Assembly: GCF_016918785.1 (NCBI RefSeq) | Contig: NZ_JAFFPT010000025.1 | Coordinates: 170,001-234,000 of the forward strand | Source: Leptospira ainazelensis | GTDB lineage: Bacteria; Spirochaetota; Leptospiria; Leptospirales; Leptospiraceae | Length of the DNA: 64,000 nt | Direction: 5' to 3' | Notes under the pieces: generated by a model | Told to the model about the DNA's origin: nothing | The model's input: only the letters and a program-made list of their open reading frames with translations | The model's database searches: none | Translations under genes and position numbers: made by a program | In this document: piece after piece, positions 1-16,363 of the stretch | How positions within the stretch are numbered: position 1 is the first letter of the stretch | How the letters are laid out: the number at the start of each line of letters is the position of its first letter

Positions 1-2
1 TT

Positions 3-701
3 CGAGGCGGAGCTTTCAAACCTCGGACTCGTCCTACCGATTGGAGAGGACTTGGTTGGGAAGGAATCGCGATGATGGATAAGGTGAAGGCCGAGACCGG
101 TCTTCCTTACGTAACCGAAGTGATGGATCATACGATGGCCGAAGAAGTTGCAAAACACGCGGACATGATTCAGATCGGAACGAGAAACGCGCAGGACTTC
201 GAACTTCTGGAAGCTGTGGGAAGAACGGGAAAACCGGTCATTCTCAAACGCGGATTCGGAAACGAAGCGGTAGAATGGTTTTCAGCCGCTGAATACATTG
301 CTAATCAAGGAAATTTGAATATAGTTCTTTGTGAAAGAGGAGTAAAAACTCTTTTTATCAAGGAAGGATATTGCAGAAATACTCCGGACTTAAACGTGAT
401 CACTCATGTGAAAAATCAGACGATTCTTCCCGTGATCTACGATCCTTCCCACGTTGCGGGAGACGATAAGATCGTGATCGCCAATCTTCTGGCATCGCTT
501 CCGTTTAATCCGGACGGTTCCATCACGGAAACCCTTCACGTGGAAGAATTCAGAAAGGAACAGATGTGCGACGCGGCTCAGGCTTTGTTGATGAGCGTCT
601 ATGAGAAAGCGGTTCAGTCTATTTTGAAATACGAAGAAGTGATTCGTCCGATTACGGATGACGTGGATTCTTACTTTATGAAAAGAAAGTCGGGTAAGTA
701 A
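3..701 (+). CDS. aroF: DAHP synthase (3-deoxy-7-phosphoheptulonate synthase), 5' end outside the window
   Basis: First step of the shikimate pathway: phosphoenolpyruvate plus erythrose 4-phosphate gives DAHP, in the cytoplasm. The frame is open from the window edge, so the N-terminal part is missing; about 232 residues are visible. Family motifs seen are RGGAFKPRT (phosphate/PEP site) at the very start, LKRG, LCERG and DPSHVAG (metal-binding His). They match the AroF/KDO8P-synthase-like DAHPS class rather than the large plant type. An internal ATG at 72 is not the start, because the RGGAFKPRT motif lies upstream of it in the same frame. A hairpin with a T run follows. Which paralogue this is, and whether it is feedback-regulated, cannot be judged without the N-terminus. 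Confidence 0.93.
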   Translation, partial: RGGAFKPRTRPTDWRGLGWEGIAMMDKVKAETGLPYVTEVMDHTMAEEVAKHADMIQIGTRNAQDFELLEAVGRTGKPVILKRGFGNEAVEWFSAAEYIANQGNLNIVLCERGVKTLFIKEGYCRNTPDLNVITHVKNQTILPVIYDPSHVAGDDKIVIANLLASLPFNPDGSITETLHVEEFRKEQMCDAAQALLMSVYEKAVQSILKYEEVIRPITDDVDSYFMKRKSGK

Positions 702-801
702 AAAAAAAGTAACGAACAAACTATACCTAAAGGCGTGGAAAAGTTTCTAAAGTAAAAACCGTTTGAAGTCGAAGGCTTTTGACGATCTTTACAACAACGA
801 C

Positions 802-835
802 AAGGCGATCTTGGAATCTTCCGGATCGCCTTTTT
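802..835 (+). terminator. Rho-independent terminator after the DAHP synthase gene
   Basis: A 9-bp perfect stem (AAGGCGATC at 802-810 with GATCGCCTT at 824-832), a 13-nt loop, and a T run ending at 835. It lies 100 nt after the stop codon in the correct orientation to end the upstream gene. Confidence 0.75.
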
Positions 836-1635
836 GATTAAAACCTTCACGTCGCGATTTCCAACTAAACTTATCACGTATTATTTTTCGGGCGTGTCTC
901 TTCGCTTTCGCTCGAGCCGCGTGTCTACAGGCTCGCGGATTGCCGCTCGTCCTCTTCGAGGACGCTTCGCGCCTTCCGACCCGCTCACGCGTTTTAGTTC
1001 CTTTTTACGACGAAGTTTTGTGGGAACTCCTTTTTTTGACTTATCTGTAAAACAAGTACCGGAACACCGGCAATTTTGGGTCGAGGACTGGATCTATAAA
1101 AACAATGAATGTAGGAATTCTAACAATTTGATCCGGAAAACGCATTCTGTATTTTTAAAGTAGAATGTTCGAGAAAGTTTTCGGAATTCCGACCCAAAAT
1201 TAAACTTTTTCATTCGAAATCGATTTCAATTCAAAAATGTATGGCTTTTAACGTTTCGTCCCATTCGTTTGATTTTGAATCAATTATTGTCGGATGAGTT
1301 TTATTTAAAGAGGATTTGATTCTTTGGAAAATATCCCCTAAACACCATTTAGAAGCGAACAGCCCTTGGCGGATGAAAGAGCGATCTCAATTGGTACGAC
1401 AAATTAGAAGGTTTAGAATTTTTGTTATACACGGTCTAAAAATAAGATAAATTGTTCTTTAGAAAATTATAATGAATATAGGAGTTCCCACGCTTTTAAT
1501 GATTGGGACAAGTTCTAACTGAATTTTTGTGAGCTTTATTTCAACGAAAGAATCGTAAAAAATTATTTCCGATAATACCTAAGAAGATGTTTGTCGATTA
1601 TCTTCTCGAAACGAAATTTTGAACTATTCAAAGTA
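836..1635. other. Gene-poor gap with dispersed repeats
   Basis: About 800 bases without a convincing gene. Positions 890-985 are locally GC-rich and self-complementary in several places (for example CCTCTTCGAGG); this resembles a degenerate repeat rather than a protein, although a 109-codon frame crosses it. Inverted copies GTGGGAACTCC (1020-1030) and GGAGTTCCCAC (1481-1491) bracket the second half. A perfect palindrome TCGGAATTCCGA sits at 1181-1192. The rest is AT-rich with no start plus ribosome-binding-site pair that I trust. Confidence 0.6.
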
Positions 1636-1986
1636 TTACTGAATTTCAAACTTCTTCTTCAATTCCTCTCTTGTGGATTCCCAAGTCGCCGGAGTTTTGA
1701 GACTTAACTCATAAGAAGCGCCGGAATCTCCGGATTTTAATTTTTGTTCCGCATCCGTTACAAGAGCTCTCAGATCTTCCAACCCAAAGTTAGCGGAAAC
1801 ACCTTTGGTTTGATGTAGTTCGGCCTGGAGATCGGATTCTTTTTTTTCTTCCGTAAACCGAACGATGTTCTTAATACGAACTTCCATATTGGAGAGTAAG
1901 GATTCCACCATTTCTTTCAACCAAGCGGCTTCTTCCTCGTCGTCTCCCTGTTTCAGAGAATCCAGTCTGTTCCAGTCCACAAGCAT
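1636..1986 (-). CDS. Orphan HPt (histidine phosphotransfer) domain protein
   Basis: A 116-residue, mostly helical, acidic protein. The motif ELHQTKGVSANFGLEDL carries the expected phospho-accepting His58, followed by the KG and small-residue pattern of HPt four-helix bundles. Such proteins shuttle phosphate between hybrid histidine kinases and response regulators in the cytoplasm. No kinase or regulator lies next to it, so it is an orphan whose partners must be elsewhere. Length is typical of stand-alone HPt proteins. It is transcribed away from lpxA, with about 150 bases between the two starts that must hold both promoters. Assignment rests on the single motif and helical pattern. Confidence 0.75.
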   Translation of the reverse strand: MLVDWNRLDSLKQGDDEEEAAWLKEMVESLLSNMEVRIKNIVRFTEEKKESDLQAELHQTKGVSANFGLEDLRALVTDAEQKLKSGDSGASYELSLKTPATWESTREELKKKFEIQ

Positions 1987-2134
1987 GGTTGCAACCTCTC
2001 TCCAACTATTCGATTTTTTTAAGATTCGGCAAGCTACTTTTCAATGAAACTTCCGTCAGTTCAAGGCATCTTTTAAAAGCTTGAACAAAAAAGCCGAGTC
2101 GATTTTTGTATTTTAGAACCGAAGTGAGGTCTAA

Positions 2135-2914
2135 ATGAAAATTCATCCGACTGCGATTATCGACTCGAGAGCGGAATTACACGAATCCGTAGAGGTCGGT
2201 CCTTATTCCATCATAGAAGGACATGTTTCCATTCAAGAAGGAACCGTGATAGAAAATCACGTAAAAATTTGCGCGGGGAGTGAAATCGGAAAATTCAACC
2301 GATTTCATCAAGGCGCGGTCATTGGAGTTATGCCGCAAGATCTGGGTTTTAATCAACAACTCCTTACAAAAACGATCATCGGCGATCACAACATCTTTAG
2401 AGAATACGCAAATATCCATAAGGGAACCAAGGAAGATTCTCCAACCGTTATCGGAAATAAAAATTATTTTATGGGGAATTCTCACGTAGGTCACGACTGC
2501 ATTTTAGGAAATAGTAACATTCTTACCCATGGTTGTGTGTTAGCCGGTCACGTGACTCTCGGAAATTTTTCTTTTATTTCCGGTTTAGCCGCCGTCCATC
2601 AGTTTTGTTTTGTCGGAGATTACGCCATGGTCGCGGGTCTTGCAAAGGTAGTTCAGGATGTTCCGCCTTATTCTACGGTCGATGGAAATCCGAGTACTGT
2701 TGTCGGATTAAATAGTGTGGGAATGAAACGTGCCGGATTCTCACCCGAAGTTAGAAACGCTATCAAACACGCATACAAGGTAATTTATCATTCTAAACTG
2801 ACGACTAAAAAGGCTTTGGAAGAATTGGAAGCGTCCGGAGATTTGATCGAACCGGTTAAGTATATTATAAAATTCTTTAAAGATAGCGACCGGGGAGTTA
2901 CGGATCACAGGTGA
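2135..2914 (+). CDS. lpxA: Acyl-[ACP]--UDP-sugar O/N-acyltransferase LpxA
   Basis: First step of lipid A synthesis: transfer of a 3-hydroxyacyl chain from ACP to the 3-position of a UDP-GlcNAc-type sugar. The 259-residue protein shows hexapeptide-repeat left-handed beta-helix sequence over about residues 1-190. The GHDC motif has the catalytic His120 (equivalent to His125 of E. coli AHDC), and the C-terminal part is helical. Length and sequence agree with the characterised L. interrogans enzyme, which is known to prefer the 3-amino sugar UDP-GlcNAc3N; that preference is inferred here from kinship. GTGAGGT precedes the ATG. Its stop overlaps the GTG start of galE by 4 nt, so the pair is translationally coupled. 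lpxC/lpxD/fabZ are not adjacent, unlike in enterics. Confidence 0.96.
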   Translation: MKIHPTAIIDSRAELHESVEVGPYSIIEGHVSIQEGTVIENHVKICAGSEIGKFNRFHQGAVIGVMPQDLGFNQQLLTKTIIGDHNIFREYANIHKGTKEDSPTVIGNKNYFMGNSHVGHDCILGNSNILTHGCVLAGHVTLGNFSFISGLAAVHQFCFVGDYAMVAGLAKVVQDVPPYSTVDGNPSTVVGLNSVGMKRAGFSPEVRNAIKHAYKVIYHSKLTTKKALEELEASGDLIEPVKYIIKFFKDSDRGVTDHR

Positions 2915-3878
2915 GAATCTTAGTTACAGGAGGCGCCGGGTATATAGGAAGTCACGTCGTTGCGCTTCTTCTTGAAAAGAAACATGATCTTTTGATCGTA
3001 GACAATTTGGAAAAGGGAAACAAAGCAAATTTGTTTCCCGGCGTCGAACTGATTGAGGGAAATATTCAAGACGAAACGGTTTTGGAAAAGGCTTTTTCAA
3101 AACCGGTCGATGCGGTTTTTCATTTCGCGGCTTGGAAGGCGGCCGGTGAGTCCATGACCGATCCTTCGAAATACGCTTTGAATAATATCAACGGCACCAT
3201 AAAACTTCTCACGTTTATGGAAAAAGCAGGAACGAAAAAAATTATCTTTTCTTCCTCGGCCGCCGTTTACGGAGCTCCGAAATACCTTCCCATTGATGAA
3301 AAACATCCCCTTCATCCGGAAAATTACTACGGTTATACGAAATTAGCCATCGAGGAGAATCTGAAGTGGTTTGATTCTTTGAAAGGATTTCGTTTTGCCG
3401 CGTTGCGTTATTTTAATGCGGCTGGTTATGATCCGAAAGGAAGAGTGAGGGGACTGGAAAGAACTCCTGCAAATCTTCTTCCCATCATCATGGAAGCCGC
3501 TTCGGGAATGAGAAAAGATTTCGAAGTTTTCGGAACCGATTATGAAACACCGGATGGAAGTTGTATTCGAGATTATATTCATGTGAGTGATCTTGCAAAG
3601 GCTCACGTTTTGAGTTTGGAATATTTGGATTCCGAAAAAAAATCCCTTACAGTCAATTTAGGATCGGAAAACGGATATTCGGTTCTGGAAATGATTCGTC
3701 TGGCGGAAGAAGTGGTCGGAAAACCGATCGCTCATAGGATCTCGGGAAGAAGAGCGGGGGATCCGGCGGAGTTGCTGGCTTCTTCCGGTGTCGCCAAAGA
3801 GCTGTTAAAGTGGTCTCCCGAATACAGCGAGGCGAAAATTCTCCTCAAAACAATGTGGGACGTTTATCAAAACCCGGC

Positions 3879-3882
<4 letters not shown>
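2911..3882 (+). CDS. galE: UDP-glucose 4-epimerase
   Basis: Interconverts UDP-glucose and UDP-galactose (possibly also the GlcNAc/GalNAc forms) with tightly bound NAD. This is an extended SDR protein of 323 residues: Rossmann motif GGAGYIGSH at residues 7-15, SSSAAVYG with the catalytic Ser, YYGYTK with the catalytic Tyr-x-x-x-Lys, and RYFNAAG. The start is a GTG overlapping the lpxA stop by 4 nt. Coupling to lpxA suggests the product serves envelope sugar or LPS assembly. Its 3' end overlaps the convergent VanY-like gene by 4 nt. Confidence 0.94.
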
Positions 3883-4634
<752 letters not shown>

Positions 4635-5020
4635 GGCTGGTTGTCAGAATGGAAAATTCGGACTTCTCTGCAATGGGTTTTTTTGAAGGATCGGATGGCG
4701 AAAAGGCCTTTGAAAAATGGATTTTCTGCGGAGTTCCGTCCAAAATCGAAGCTGCTCATTCTCAGTCGTTTGGAATCTAAATTAAACCTTGGAACTTTTT
4801 GTAGGAGCTCCTATGGGTTACGCTCTTTTGGAGTTTGTCAGAGTCTTTTTACGATCGGATGGACTCAAAAAATCGAAGTCTTTCCACGGAGTTCCGTCCA
4901 AAATCGATCTCTGCCGAACAACCCTCCTTCCCATTTGCGGAGAGTTCATTCCGGAAAACGCTATCCTTATAAATTAGGACATGGTTTTTAGGAAAAAAAA
5001 TTTCAGGGAGATTCTTTCCA
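4635..5020. repeat. Gap with a 21-nt direct repeat and a short palindrome
   Basis: 386 bases without a supported gene. An identical 21-nt string occurs at 4729-4749 and 4887-4907 (core GGAGTTCCGTCCAAAATCGA). Between them, at 4801-4814, is the near-palindrome GTAGGAGCTCCTAT. Both belong to the short-repeat families seen in other gaps of this window. Short frames here contain the repeat and look fortuitous. Confidence 0.7.
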
Positions 5021-5368
5021 ATGAAAAAGTGGTTCATCACGTCCTTGATTCCTTTTCTGTTTCTTACGAATTGTTACCTTTTCGATACGATCGGACTTAC
5101 CATTCCGGACACGGTTTCCGGAAGTGAAGCGAAGAATCAAATTCTTACGAGCGCCTTGATTGGCGCGGTTGCGGTTCCGGATTCTACGGCAGTCATAGCG
5201 ATTATCGCTCCGCAGTTGGCAAAAGTCGACGAGGATCGTTACTACAAAAAAGTGGACGTAGATAATTGTGCAAGTTCGGCGCTTTTGATAAACGTTCTTA
5301 CCATCAACGTCGGTGGATTTAACTGTAACTTAGAGCCAAGAGAGTATGTTCTCTGGTATGTTTACTAA
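5021..5368 (+). CDS. Small putative lipoprotein, unknown function
   Basis: A 115-residue protein with a basic N-terminus, a hydrophobic stretch and lipobox LTNC at about residues 15-18, so probably a lipoprotein exposed at the inner or outer membrane. After the Cys come two apolar segments (AALIGAVAVP-like and STAVIAIIAPQLAKV) and a RYYKKVDVDNC motif with three further cysteines in the C-terminal half. I do not recognise a characterised domain; the build resembles short Leptospira-only lipoprotein families. It is monocistronic and convergent with recG, with a shared hairpin between them. Confidence 0.65.
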   Translation: MKKWFITSLIPFLFLTNCYLFDTIGLTIPDTVSGSEAKNQILTSALIGAVAVPDSTAVIAIIAPQLAKVDEDRYYKKVDVDNCASSALLINVLTINVGGFNCNLEPREYVLWYVY

Positions 5369-5380
5369 AGAGATTTTTTT

Positions 5381-5411
5381 CATGAAAGACGGTCTAAGAT
5401 CGTCTTTCATG
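5381..5411. terminator. Hairpin between convergent genes
   Basis: Perfect 11-bp inverted repeat, CATGAAAGACG (5381-5391) and CGTCTTTCATG (5401-5411), with a 9-nt loop, between the lipoprotein stop and the recG stop. A T run lies just before the hairpin on the plus strand rather than after it, so it is not a textbook intrinsic terminator in either direction. Position and stability suggest a bidirectional transcription stop or mRNA 3' end. Confidence 0.55.
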
Positions 5412-5414
5412 AGA

Positions 5415-7575
5415 TCAATTCGAAAATAACAATCTTCCTTCGCTAAACCTTCCTCGAATTTCTTCCTTCTCCAAGTCTCCCGGATTTCCGAACAATGCAG
5501 CATCTTCTCTTGTGAGTTCTATAAGTTTAGAATCCTCTCTTAGATCGGCGATTCTGAAATCAGGAAGACCACTCTGACGAACTCCCAATAATTCTCCGGG
5601 GCCTCGCAGTTGGAGATCGATTTCGGATAACGCGAATCCGTCCGAAAGATTTACCATAGCATCCAATCTCACCCTTGCGTCGTCGGTAACTTTAGAATCC
5701 GTCATCAAAATACAAAAACTTTCCTGATCTCCGCGCCCGACGCGGCCTCTGAGCTGATGAAGTTGTGAAATCCCGAATCGATCCGCGTGTTCGATCATCA
5801 TTACGGTAGAATTCGGAACGTCGATTCCAACTTCGATGACCGTCGTCGATACGAGAATTTGGATTCTGTTTTTGGAGAATTCTTTCATCACTCGATCTTT
5901 TTCTTCGGTGTCCATTTTGCCGTGAACGAGTCCTACTTGAAAGTCAGGAAAAATTTCGTGTTTGAGTTGTTCGTAGGCTTCGATACAGGATTTGAGATCG
6001 ACCTTTTCCGATTCTTCGACCAATGGATAAACGATATAACACTGTCTTCCGGAAGAAACGTATTTGCGGATGGATTTGTAAACTCCGTCTCTTCTGTCTT
6101 CTTGAAACCATTTTGTCTGGATCGGCATTCTTCCTTTCGGTTTCGATTTGATCGTAAGTAAATCCAAATCGCCGTAGAGGGTGAGACAAAGTGTTCGAGG
6201 AATCGGAGTCGCGGTCATCGCAAGAATATCCGGATTTTTTCCTTTCGAACGGAGCGCTTCCCTTTGATCGACCCCGAACTTGTGTTGTTCGTCAATGATG
6301 ACAAGACCGAGATCTAAGAATTCAACGTCTTCGGAAAAAACGCTGTGGGTGCCGATGACGAATAACGTGTCCCCTTTTTTAATCCGATAGAGTTTTTCAT
6401 AACGATTTTTCTTGGGTTCCTTTCCCACAAGAAGTTCGATTCCCAAAAAAGGCATGTTCCCTAAAAAGGCTAGAATCGTTTGGTAGTGTTGTCTCGCGAG
6501 AATTTCCGTGGGAGCCACCATACAAACTTGGATTTGATTGTCCAAATAACGAAGCGCTGTCAAAAGAGCGACTAACGTTTTACCGGAGCCGACGTCGCCT
6601 TGTAATAAGACCGCCGCCGGCTGTTCTTTTGCGGTTAATTCTTGGATTTTCCGAATCGCGGTTTCCTGATCTTCCGTGAGCTGGAACGGAAGATTTTTGC
6701 GAACCGAAAGAGCGGTTTTAGAATCGGGCAAAGGCCAAAGAATCCGTTTGATCTTTTCTCTTTCTTTCTTTTTGTGTTCTATAAGAAGATTGAAATAAAA
6801 TAATTCCTCGTATTTGAGTCTGTATCTCGCTTTTTCCAACGCGTCTTCATCCGTCGGAAAATGAATTTCGCGATAGGATTCTTCTCTGGCAATTAGTTCC
6901 CTTTTCTGAACGATTTGTTTGGGGAGAATTTCCGGAATTCTATCTTTCAATTTTTCCAATGCTAGATAAAGAATTTTTCGAAATCCTCTCGAATCCAATC
7001 CTTCCGATTTCAGCGCTTCGCCCGAAGGATACAAAGGAATGATTCTTCCCGCGTGAATCATCTCCGGAAGTTCTGCGATTTCTTCCTCCGTTTCTTTAGG
7101 AGCCTCTTTTTTTTGGGAAGATGTAGAGCTTACGGTATAAGTAGGTTTGATCGCGCTCGTAAGAATTTCATAATCCGGATGAATGAGTTGAAAACCTCGA
7201 AAGAATTCCAGTTTTCCAGTCGCCACAACCGTCGTACCCGGTTGAAAAATTCTTTGAAAAAAATTCACACCTCGAAAAAAAACCAAAGAGATCCTTTCGT
7301 TGTTCCTGGTCTTCGCGCCGACTACGAGTCTTGATTTTTTTCCATGCGCTAGATACGCGTCCACTACTTCCAAAATTAAAGTCACCGTTTCGCCCGTTTT
7401 TAAGAGAACGTTGTCTGTTAGATTTCGATCCAGATATCTTCTTGGAAAAAAGTTGAGGAGATCTTGTAAAGTATGAATGCCGATGGACGCGAGGGCTCCC
7501 GCCTTCGAAGGTCCGATTCCTTTGATCACGGTGATCGGAGAAAGAAGCGCCGAGGTTCCGTTTGTATTTTCCGTT

Positions 7576-7595
<20 letters not shown>
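5415..7595 (-). CDS. recG: ATP-dependent DNA helicase RecG
   Basis: Branch-migrating helicase that remodels stalled forks and Holliday junctions. The 726 residues show an N-terminal wedge/OB domain (IKGIGPSKA helix-hairpin at about 24-32, OB fold to about 145), Walker A GDVGSGKT at 333-340, the DEQH box in IIDEQHKFG, TATPIPRTL (motif III) and a helicase C-terminal domain with HGKMD and QLRGRVGRG. Slightly longer than the usual roughly 690, owing to a low-complexity linker near 150-180 rich in Glu, Lys and Ser. It is the last gene of a four-gene minus-strand operon; its start overlaps the end of the preceding zinc-ribbon gene by 20 nt. Confidence 0.96.
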
Positions 7596-7994
<399 letters not shown>

Positions 7995-7998
<4 letters not shown>

Positions 7999-8672
7999 TG
8001 TTTTAGATAGTCCTTAATTTTCGCGGCCATTCCCGGAGGAAGGCCGATTCCCTTATCCTGAAGTCGATGCGAATATTTATGAAATGAATACGTGTGTTGG
8101 GAAGTTTGGACGATTCCGTTAAAACAGTTTTCGATCGACTCCGCAAGGGCTTCGCTCAAAGGAATGTTTTCTCCGATTTCTTTTTCATACTTTCTCAGAA
8201 GTTTTCGATTTACTCCTCTGCAGATCGAACGATAAAAACAAAATCGTATTACCAATTCCGAATCCGATTGTCCCGCTCGAATGTCGGCTTCCAATTGATT
8301 GAGATTGATACAATCGACGATTTCCAGTTTATAAGCGTCGGTGCTGTGTTCGTATGTGACAAGATTCATAAACAAGTGTTTGAAAAGAGCGATCTTATAA
8401 CAATCTTCCATTCCGCACTCGCCCATTTTCGTATTTTCACATCGAGTGTACATCACAATATCGGTATCCGATTCTGCCGTAGCCTGACCGAAGTTGAGAG
8501 AACCTAAGATGTCGAAGGCAACGATGTCGCCTCCATAGTTGATCAATTTGGAGAATTTTTTGAAGTCTTCGATTCTTTCTCTGGAGATATTAGTTTCGTG
8601 GGAACGGAAATAACGTTTGAGCCCGGTAAATTTTTGAATGGTGGGATTGTTTTTAAAAGCTGGAATTGTCAT
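7995..8672 (-). CDS. Nucleotidyltransferase-fold protein, unknown substrate
   Basis: 225 residues. The motif GSLNFGQATAESDTDIVMY (Gly57-Ser58, then Asp69 and Asp71) is the GS-x(n)-DxD signature of the pol-beta-type nucleotidyltransferase superfamily. A third carboxylate could be Glu/Asp in KLEIVDCINL near residue 117. The rest is helical, with several cysteines in RCENTKMGECGMEDC. It might adenylylate or nucleotidylate a protein or small molecule. It sits directly after a metallophosphoesterase (1-nt gap) and overlaps the next gene by 4 nt. Catalytic residues look intact; the substrate is unknown. Confidence 0.7.
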
Positions 8673-8673
8673 T

Positions 8674-9675
<1,002 letters not shown>

Positions 9676-9694
9676 TTCTATCGATCCAGAGATT

Positions 9695-9744
9695 GTACCG
9701 TCTCTTTTTCGCTACAGTCTCTTAACAAAAAGAGAACCCGGTAC
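9695..9744. repeat. Long hairpin upstream of the metallophosphoesterase operon
   Basis: Arms GTACCGTCTCTTTTT and AAAAAGAGAACCCGGTAC pair through TCTCTTTTT/AAAAAGAGA (9 bp) and GTACC/GGTAC (5 bp) with a small bulge. It lies between two minus-strand genes, 20 nt before the metallophosphoesterase start. It could end the upstream transcript or sit in the operon leader as an attenuator. There is no clear U tail. Confidence 0.5.
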
Positions 9745-9789
9745 ACTCAGTTTAGGAACTGGTTGTGAAATGTCCAACCTTTCTAATGA

Positions 9790-10479
9790 TTAGTCTCTCC
9801 ACAAGAGGAGAAGGGAATCCTCATTTTCGGAAATCGGCTCGATTCTTATATATTCGGGACCAAAAAAATCCAAAAGCGGTTTGAGAATCGTTCCTGACTT
9901 TACAAAGAGAAAGACGTTTCCCTTTTCTGGAATCACCTTTTGGATCGTAATTTTTCCGGCGAGATCCGGAATCTCCGAAAGAAACGTGTCCATGTTGACC
10001 GTGATCACGTTACGAACGCCTGTTAGTCTAAGAATTTCCGGAATCTCTTCGACGATCGTTTCTAAAATGAGTCTTCTATGAAACTGAAAGATTTTTGAAA
10101 AGATACGAATCGGATCGACCTTTCGAGGAGTATGGCTGAAAAGACGAAAGGATTGAATTTGAAGACGGACTTGATTCTGAACCACACGAACCGGTGTGAG
10201 AGTAACGTTGTAGTCGACTGAATCCGTTTTTAAAAATTTCGACCAGAACAATCCTTGGATCGAAAAATGTCCGGTTAAAATGAGAACCCCGTTTCCCGAA
10301 TCGAATTCGAGGGATTCCAGCGGATCTTGGGATTCTTCAATTTTCTTTTTTAAAATTTTATTCAAAGAATGGAGTTTGAGAGTAATTTTATAATTGCTCT
10401 TTTGACTTTCTTTTTCCAAAGAAAATCCGGTAAAAAGATCGAGAGGGTTGAAGCCTATGAGTTTCCTCAAATTGAGCAT
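9790..10479 (-). CDS. Conserved-looking protein of unknown function
   Basis: 229 residues with no signal peptide or membrane helix. The composition alternates beta strands and amphipathic helices, with many basic residues and a region (about residues 60-150) of strand-like FSIQGLFW, VTLTPVRVV and VRLQIQSFRLF segments. I recognise no family. One possibility is a lipid-binding fold with long beta strands, but this is weak. It is monocistronic on the minus strand and divergent from gpsA. The codon pattern is like its neighbours, so it is probably a real gene. Confidence 0.6.
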   Translation of the reverse strand: MLNLRKLIGFNPLDLFTGFSLEKESQKSNYKITLKLHSLNKILKKKIEESQDPLESLEFDSGNGVLILTGHFSIQGLFWSKFLKTDSVDYNVTLTPVRVVQNQVRLQIQSFRLFSHTPRKVDPIRIFSKIFQFHRRLILETIVEEIPEILRLTGVRNVITVNMDTFLSEIPDLAGKITIQKVIPEKGNVFLFVKSGTILKPLLDFFGPEYIRIEPISENEDSLLLLWRD

Positions 10480-10486
10480 GGGAGAT

Positions 10487-10548
<62 letters not shown>

Positions 10549-10608
10549 CTTTAGAACCGATCGGGGAAAGAATTTTTTTCGACTTGATATCGTTATTGAG
10601 GAGCTTTC

Positions 10609-11616
<1,008 letters not shown>

Positions 11617-11622
11617 TTTAAA

Positions 11623-14208
<2,586 letters not shown>

Positions 14209-14324
14209 TTCGAGAGAACTTATTTTATCGCTTTTTATAAACGTTGATTATAAAAAAATCTATTGTTTTTTTTCTTTTAAACGATCGACATTTTTCGCCG
14301 ATCTAAGGACTCTATCCAGTAAAC

Positions 14325-14360
<36 letters not shown>

Positions 14361-14453
14361 AACAATTTCAACTTTCCGTTCTTTTTCTCTCAAAACACGG
14401 TTCATTCTAAAATCAAACAACCTTAGACTTGCTCTAATCTCAATTCTCCAAAC

Positions 14454-15785
<1,332 letters not shown>

Positions 15786-15797
15786 AACCGGAAAAAT

Positions 15798-16343
15798 ATG
15801 GCTAATCCTGGAAAAGATATTTTAATCGCCGTTTCAGGAAGTATCGCGGCTTACAAAACTTGTGAGCTCGTGAGAAACCTCACTAAAGAAGGTTTTCCCG
15901 TAACCGTGATTATGACTTCTCATGCGACTGAGTTTATCGGTCCGATTACCTTTGAGGCCTTGACGGGTAAAAAAGTGAGAGTTGATGAATATGAAGAAGG
16001 GATGGCCCATATTGACGCGAAAAATTCGGCTTCCGTTATGGCTGTCGTTCCTGCTACCGCGAACATCATCGGTAAAATGGCGAACGGAATCGCGGACGAT
16101 CTTGTAACCTCAACATATCTGGCTGCGAATTGTCCGGTGATTGTTGCTCCTGCGATGAATCCTTTTATGTACGCTCATCCTTCCGTTCAGAGAAATTTAA
16201 AACGTCTTTCCGAGGACGGAGTGATTTTGGCCGATCCGACGAACGGCGTCGTAGTTTGCGGCGACGAAGGATATGGAAAGTTAGCCGAAATCTCGGTCAT
16301 CCAAAAGATGATCATCGATGAGTATAAAAAAATTCTTAGATAA
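15798..16343 (+). CDS. coaC: Phosphopantothenoylcysteine decarboxylase (stand-alone CoaC)
   Basis: Flavin enzyme that decarboxylates 4'-phosphopantothenoyl-cysteine in coenzyme A synthesis. 181 residues: [15 protein letters not shown] (flavin phosphate binding), the [30 protein letters not shown] segment with the conserved His replaced in register by the HI of EGMAHID just upstream, PAMNPFM (PxMNxxM substrate motif) and CGDEGYGKL (Cys-containing substrate-recognition clamp). In most bacteria this domain is fused to CoaB; here it is separate, with coaB starting 20 nt later. Confidence 0.93.
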   Translation: MANPGKDILIAVSGSIAAYKTCELVRNLTKEGFPVTVIMTSHATEFIGPITFEALTGKKVRVDEYEEGMAHIDAKNSASVMAVVPATANIIGKMANGIADDLVTSTYLAANCPVIVAPAMNPFMYAHPSVQRNLKRLSEDGVILADPTNGVVVCGDEGYGKLAEISVIQKMIIDEYKKILR

Positions 16344-16363
16344 AAGAAGAGAAATCAAAGAAA

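Noticed and set aside
834..1163. 109-codon plus-strand frame in the gap after the DAHP synthase gene
   Set aside because: Arg/Ser-rich product spanning a GC-rich self-complementary block, no ribosome-binding site; more likely a repeat than a gene.
14232..14256. AT-only inverted repeat after the TPR-like gene as a terminator
   Set aside because: The stem is A/T only and would be weak; the location is right but the structure is not convincing.
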